This document shows positions 5,187-9,189 of a stretch of DNA of 9,189 bases, piece after piece. Location of the stretch: assembly GCA_947174735.1 (NCBI GenBank), contig CAMWKC010000071.1:1-9189 (forward strand), given 5' to 3'. The notes under the pieces were generated by a model. It searched no databases. It worked only from the letters and a program-made list of their open reading frames with translations, and was not told where the DNA came from. The position numbers were made by a program, and so were the translations under genes. The number at the start of each line of letters is the position of its first letter. The first letter of the stretch is position 1. The stretch comes from an uncultured Porphyromonadaceae bacterium. GTDB taxonomy: Bacteria; Bacteroidota; Bacteroidia; Bacteroidales; Muribaculaceae.

Positions 5187-7118
5187 TTATTTAAATATTT
5201 GTTTGCTCACAGTGTTGCCTTGACGGACGATAACCGGTTGTCCGGATACGGGAGCACTCAGACGTATACCCTGAAGATTATAATACTCAGGTTCGCCTTC
5301 ATAATCAGATACAGTAATGTTGTCAACTCCTGACTCAGCGAGTACATCAGCGATAGTGAAACGTTCCTCAGCCGCCGGACTCATAGGATAGGAAACTGCA
5401 TTGATTACGAAACCGGTCTTCTGGTCAACAAGAAAAGCAATCATAATTACGTTATCCGGATTTATAGCCGGAGCAATAGCTGTTGACGGATCACCTTCGG
5501 TAAGTTCACGGTAAGTGTCAGGCATCTCAATCTCATATTGGAAAGCGATGTCCTGATTCATGGGAAGCAGGGCCGGTAATGAGCCGTCTATGCCGTTATA
5601 GCCCCAGATGCCGCGTGCTACGTCCTGATAGCGCATACCTTTGACGTATGCAGGAAGTTTGGTCCAACCGCCCATATCACCTTCGATGTCATCGCCTGAG
5701 GAGTAATTGCTCTGGTACCATGAAGGATGATCGAAGGTTACATTGTTCTCTGTCATTACCAGACCTACAGCATACTGACCTTCCATATCAATGGCCGAAC
5801 GTACTGTCACATCGCATATTAAATGAGGCGGATAAACGTCAGCATCGGAATAAGCTGCAGACAGAGATATGTCGGCTGTTGTTATACGGTCGGCATAAGT
5901 GCGCAGATGCCCGGCTGCGGTGTTGGGATTAGAAGGGTCATAGATACGGTCGAGATTGCCGAAGCCAAGTAGTCTTTCCTCACGTTCCGTACGGGTTAGG
6001 GGAGCGGCTGTAAGACCGAAATTAGCTGCATACTCCTCATTGACCATATAATCACTGCCTGTACCGGGTATATGTATTGATATAGGCACGACACGGTCTT
6101 TCATTTCCGGATCGGTCATCATCGACTCTATGGTGTAAGAACCGAGAGGACAGTTGCCGCACCATACACCGGTAGATTCTTCGTAGAATACACGGTGAAC
6201 CGGAAGGAAGGCCAGACCTGTCAGTGAGCCGGAAGCAGGAATGGCAGGTATATCGTCTGAAGTCAGGCTGACAGAGTATTCTGAAACCTTGCCTGCTTCT
6301 GCCACACCTATAAACTCAAAACTGAATTCATCGCCTACAGCAAGAGCATCACCTGTACGAATATCAGTATTGCCGTTACCATCATCAAACGTAAGAGTCC
6401 ATGCGCCTAAACCGGGAGCTTCCGTACCGCGTATGGTAGCGCTGACTGTATATTCACCCTGCACCACATATTCGCCGGGACCCTGAATATTTACCTCGGC
6501 TACATCCTGACGTCGTACAAGGACATTGTCAATAGCTAATATGTCACGGTCTTCATTGAGATTAGCGAAATTGATATAGATGGTCTTACCGGTCCATGGA
6601 TCGAGGTTAAGTTCATAAGGAATAAAATCACCTTCCATAATTTCCGGGTCTGCACCGAGACCGATTTGTTCGATATACATTGTCGGTTCCGTCGGGAGAT
6701 TATCTTTATTTAGTGGTTCTTCAGTGATAAAGACCCAGAGGTCACTGAGACGGTCACCACTACGCAAGACGTATGATTGGGCTCCGAACGACAGCACAAA
6801 TCCATCGGAAGGGATAGTTATAGCACGGCTGCCTATCCAGTCGTTTGACGCACCGGCATACTGATAAGCCGAGTGTGAACAGAGAAAACGGTCGTCTGAA
6901 CTCGAAGAGTCTTTAAGTGGCCACCATGGCTGGGCAACACCGGCTCCGTCCATGAACAAAGGATTCACATTGGCTAACGGAGGCAGATTGTCAAGGTCAA
7001 GAACAATAGGAAAATCCACAAGGTATTCTCCGTTGAAATTCTGATTAAGCAGGTCGGTATGCGCAGCAGCCGTAAAGGCTAAAGGAAGCGCAAGCGACAA
7101 AGTAAGAATATGTTTCAT
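5187..7118 (-). CDS. Omp28-like secreted protein, thioredoxin fold with CGNC motif and T9SS-type C-terminus
   Basis: This is a 643-residue exported protein with a Sec signal (MKHILTLSLALPLAFTAAAH). Domains in order: a jelly-roll module of the choice-of-anchor J / cleaved-adhesin type (about 22-203, ending in ILAIDNVLVRR), an Ig-like strand region (about 207-300), then an Omp28-related thioredoxin-like domain opening FYEESTGVWCGNCP. The redox pair is C320/C323, and P373 in LTAAPLT is a candidate cis-proline. The segment about 445-580 has family hallmarks such as SWYQSNYSSG, DMGGW and YQDVARGIWG. The tail (about 598-643), with EYYNLQGIRL and a final KQIFK, matches Bacteroidales type A sorting domains. 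Omp28 of Porphyromonas is an outer-membrane surface protein; redox activity here is inferred only from CxxC. It is the last gene of a minus-strand operon, 23 bp after its paralog, and ends at the bidirectional terminator. Confidence 0.82.
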   Translation of the reverse strand: MKHILTLSLALPLAFTAAAHTDLLNQNFNGEYLVDFPIVLDLDNLPPLANVNPLFMDGAGVAQPWWPLKDSSSSDDRFLCSHSAYQYAGASNDWIGSRAITIPSDGFVLSFGAQSYVLRSGDRLSDLWVFITEEPLNKDNLPTEPTMYIEQIGLGADPEIMEGDFIPYELNLDPWTGKTIYINFANLNEDRDILAIDNVLVRRQDVAEVNIQGPGEYVVQGEYTVSATIRGTEAPGLGAWTLTFDDGNGNTDIRTGDALAVGDEFSFEFIGVAEAGKVSEYSVSLTSDDIPAIPASGSLTGLAFLPVHRVFYEESTGVWCGNCPLGSYTIESMMTDPEMKDRVVPISIHIPGTGSDYMVNEEYAANFGLTAAPLTRTEREERLLGFGNLDRIYDPSNPNTAAGHLRTYADRITTADISLSAAYSDADVYPPHLICDVTVRSAIDMEGQYAVGLVMTENNVTFDHPSWYQSNYSSGDDIEGDMGGWTKLPAYVKGMRYQDVARGIWGYNGIDGSLPALLPMNQDIAFQYEIEMPDTYRELTEGDPSTAIAPAINPDNVIMIAFLVDQKTGFVINAVSYPMSPAAEERFTIADVLAESGVDNITVSDYEGEPEYYNLQGIRLSAPVSGQPVIVRQGNTVSKQIFK

Positions 7119-7141
7119 TTGAGTATATAAGTTTCATGAAG

Positions 7142-9046
7142 TCAGTTTATGACTTTTATAGATTTATAACTGTTTGAAGTATGGAGTGTTACTATCATAA
7201 TACCCTTATATGACGGAAGACGTAAAGTACCGGTACCCCTATCGTGACCTTCATAGCGGGCAAGTGTGATACCCGCAGCATTAGTAATAGTCACTTCATA
7301 TCGGTTGTCGCTTTCTGGTAATGTGAAACGTAGTTCACCGTTTACAACACGTAATTTCGTTTCACTGTCTGACGTAATTGGAGTAACACCAGAATTTTTG
7401 TCAAATTCCTGCTGGAGCGGGAAGACTGTAGCGTTGAGAACAGTCCCGTCTGTGTTATCTATAACGAATGCTACCAGACTTATATTATCAGGAACTGTAG
7501 CCGGATCTACCGATTCATCGGTAGTAGATGTAAACAGCTCACCGAAATCAAGTGTCACATAACCGGGAGTATAGGCCGGTACGACTGTCGGATTTCCGTC
7601 CCATACCACTTCAACAGGGTCAAAAGCATGTGTGGCGCTAAGTGACACGTGTTTATAGAACGATAGTTGTGCAGGTATAACGGATGGGAGGAAGTAATAT
7701 TGTTCAGAACTTCCTATATTACAGCTGTTCTGCTGCATCCAGCGTCCGTTGCCGTCAGGACGGTAATAGGGCGAGGTAAGCACGTAACCTACTCCGTAAC
7801 GTCCGGGATCATCAAGGTCACGGTCAAACATTACTTCGACTGTAGCTGTGACATGTTCCCAGTCGCCTGTCGGGCCTTCCGATACCTGTATTGAAGCTAT
7901 GGTAGGATCGTTTAGTGAGTCAGCAAACTTTTTGGTATTTCCTCCTGCTGTCGATTTTTTACGGTTAAGCAGATAATAGGGTATAGCATAAAAGTTAAGA
8001 TGACTCCAGTATTCTTCGTTGGCCAGTATGTCGTTTGTATGAGTACATACAGCAATCATCTGGCCGGGATACTGCTCTTCCAGACGGGCAATTTCAAGTA
8101 TGCCGTCAGGACAGTTATTACACCATATACCTGTACCTTCGTCCACAAGCAGATTGCGTGCAAAGCCTGAACGGGTAACGTCGGATTTTATAACTTGATA
8201 TTCGTTACCGTCAGGAGTAGCCAGCACGACTTCGTATTCTGTTGTCGCATTGTCCGGTGCTTCAAACGGTATATCGAAATCAAGTGTCTCTCCTGTCTTT
8301 ACTGTCTGACTTATCGGCCATACCGAGTTATCTTCATTTTCAGAACGTATTATCAGGCTCGAGCCTTCGGCTATTTCAGCACCACAATTAAGCATCGAAC
8401 CGAAAACACTGAACTTCACATCACGCGGGCTTGCATTCTCAGCAAAGCGTGGTGTGGGATTCTGTCCGGTGAGCAGTGGTGCGGAGGGAATGCCTACATA
8501 TATCTCACCGATAGCTAACATATAGCGGTTTACACTGACACAGGCAAACTGTAGTTCTATCTTTTGGCCGGCATATTCTTCAAGATGAGCTACATGTGTA
8601 GTGAATACATCTTGTTCTTCCTCAACACGGCACAGCAGCTGCCATGTATCGGAATTTTCGGTTCGTACACGCACTTCGTAGGCTTCCGGCATACCGGGAA
8701 GCACGGAGCGTGCCGTCCAGCGTACAATAGCGCCTTCGGCTTCATTCGGAAGTGTGACAGCCGGAATATTAAGTACATTTTCTACCGGTGTGTCAACACC
8801 GGTTGAAGTTGGCGACAAAGCACAGTAGACCTTACCGAACACCTTAACGATCCATCCGTCTTCGGTATATCCGTTTTTATATCTATCTTTTATAGGTTGT
8901 GCCTCACTCAGGGCTGCCGTTGTAATACCTGACGGAAAACGTCCGTTCTTAAAATTGGTCTGCCACAAATCTATCGGCGCCGATGCGAATGTCCACATCG
9001 GTCCGGATAGCATAAGCAGCGATACGAGAGCCAGTTGCTTCATCAT
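7142..9046 (-). CDS. Omp28-like secreted protein, thioredoxin fold with CNNC motif and T9SS sorting domain
   Basis: This 634-residue protein is the upstream paralog of the preceding Omp28-like gene. It has a Sec signal (about 1-23, cleavage near TFASA) and an N-terminal beta-sandwich of choice-of-anchor J type (about 26-185; NFKNGRFPSGI near the start, AIGEIYVG at the end). A second beta domain covers about 205-295. The thioredoxin-like segment opens with LLVDEGTGIWCNNCPDG, with the pair C309/C312 and probable cis-proline P356 in YAIPYYLL. An Omp28-type C-terminal sandwich (about 395-545) follows. The last 75 residues match a type A T9SS sorting domain: YEVTITNAAGITLARYEG, LRLPSYKGI and the final KSIKVIN. 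Start is ambiguous between 9046 and 9043 (Met-Met). It begins 8 bp after the partial gene upstream and ends 23 bp before its paralog, so all three should be co-transcribed. Substrate and partners are unknown. Confidence 0.82.
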   Translation of the reverse strand: MMKQLALVSLLMLSGPMWTFASAPIDLWQTNFKNGRFPSGITTAALSEAQPIKDRYKNGYTEDGWIVKVFGKVYCALSPTSTGVDTPVENVLNIPAVTLPNEAEGAIVRWTARSVLPGMPEAYEVRVRTENSDTWQLLCRVEEEQDVFTTHVAHLEEYAGQKIELQFACVSVNRYMLAIGEIYVGIPSAPLLTGQNPTPRFAENASPRDVKFSVFGSMLNCGAEIAEGSSLIIRSENEDNSVWPISQTVKTGETLDFDIPFEAPDNATTEYEVVLATPDGNEYQVIKSDVTRSGFARNLLVDEGTGIWCNNCPDGILEIARLEEQYPGQMIAVCTHTNDILANEEYWSHLNFYAIPYYLLNRKKSTAGGNTKKFADSLNDPTIASIQVSEGPTGDWEHVTATVEVMFDRDLDDPGRYGVGYVLTSPYYRPDGNGRWMQQNSCNIGSSEQYYFLPSVIPAQLSFYKHVSLSATHAFDPVEVVWDGNPTVVPAYTPGYVTLDFGELFTSTTDESVDPATVPDNISLVAFVIDNTDGTVLNATVFPLQQEFDKNSGVTPITSDSETKLRVVNGELRFTLPESDNRYEVTITNAAGITLARYEGHDRGTGTLRLPSYKGIMIVTLHTSNSYKSIKVIN

Positions 9047-9054
9047 GTAATAAT

Positions 9055-9189
9055 TTATTTTACCATTACTTTACGTGACATATCACCGACTTTTACAACA
9101 TAGGTACCTGTAGCTACATTTACCGATGTCCCGCGACCCATAAAACGTCCGTCAATGTCGTAAACCTCGCCCTGAACACCGGCAAAATC
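9055..9189 (-). CDS. C-terminal fragment of a secreted protein ending in a T9SS type A sorting domain (partial, runs off right edge)
   Basis: Reading the minus strand inward from the window end gives 44 open codons and a TAA at 9055-9057. The peptide includes GEVYDIDGRFMGRG, then ATGTYVVKVGDMSR and a final KVMVK. This is the classical Por/T9SS type A layout (VYD..GR.....G.......G.Y.V.....S.KV.VK). The 5' part, and so the function, lies outside the window. The stop is 8 bp upstream of the next ATG (9046), so it is the preceding gene of the same operon. By analogy it may be another Omp28-like or adhesin-like surface protein, but this cannot be shown here. Confidence 0.8.
   Translation of the reverse strand, partial: DFAGVQGEVYDIDGRFMGRGTSVNVATGTYVVKVGDMSRKVMVK

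Noticed and set aside
8195..8518. Plus-strand open frame of 107 codons inside the CNNC Omp28-like gene
   Set aside because: It is antisense to a well-supported secreted protein, with Cys-rich, low-quality translation and no promoter.

Overview
The window looks like a chromosomal stretch of a gut Bacteroidales bacterium. A Muribaculaceae-like or Prevotella-like genome fits best, but genus cannot be read from the sequence. Three observations support this: promoters of the Bacteroidetes type (TTTG, 19 nt, TAnnTTTG), lipoproteins with no Shine-Dalgarno sequence, and several secreted proteins ending in Por/T9SS-like C-terminal domains. No rRNA, tRNA, CRISPR array, IS element or phage gene was seen.

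Layout. (1) 73-1032, minus strand: an intact PD-(D/E)XK nuclease of the Rpn / transposase-like family with a nine-unit glycine tetrapeptide repeat. (2) 1033-1348: an AT-rich divergent promoter region, with TAACTTTG -7 boxes on both strands. (3) 1349-3920, plus strand: a probable two-gene fructan-utilization remnant. It holds a lipoprotein whose N-terminus looks like a hybrid two-component sensor and whose remainder looks like DUF4960, followed by a surface-type GH32 lipoprotein. The set ends in a 17-bp perfect hairpin. No SusC, SusD, transporter, fructokinase or complete sensor kinase is visible. (4) 4128-5075, plus strand: a secreted beta-rich DUF4595-like protein. It converges on the next block across a 48-nt near-perfect palindrome that should terminate both strands. 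(5) 5187-9189, minus strand: a tightly packed operon of at least three secreted proteins. Two are full-length Omp28-like, thioredoxin-fold paralogs with CxxC motifs (CGNC and CNNC). The third enters from the right edge and only its last 44 residues, a sorting domain, are present.

How the genes may work together. The lipoprotein and GH32 enzyme probably act together on fructan at the cell envelope. The minus-strand operon and the DUF4595-like protein look like exported, surface-attached cargo of a type IX-like secretion route, with possible redox or adhesion roles. The most interesting item is the apparent sensor/DUF4960 chimera. It suggests a deletion that fused a fructan-sensing regulator gene to a downstream binding-protein gene and left the GH32 gene behind the former regulator promoter. 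Family assignments come from recognised motifs, not from a database search.
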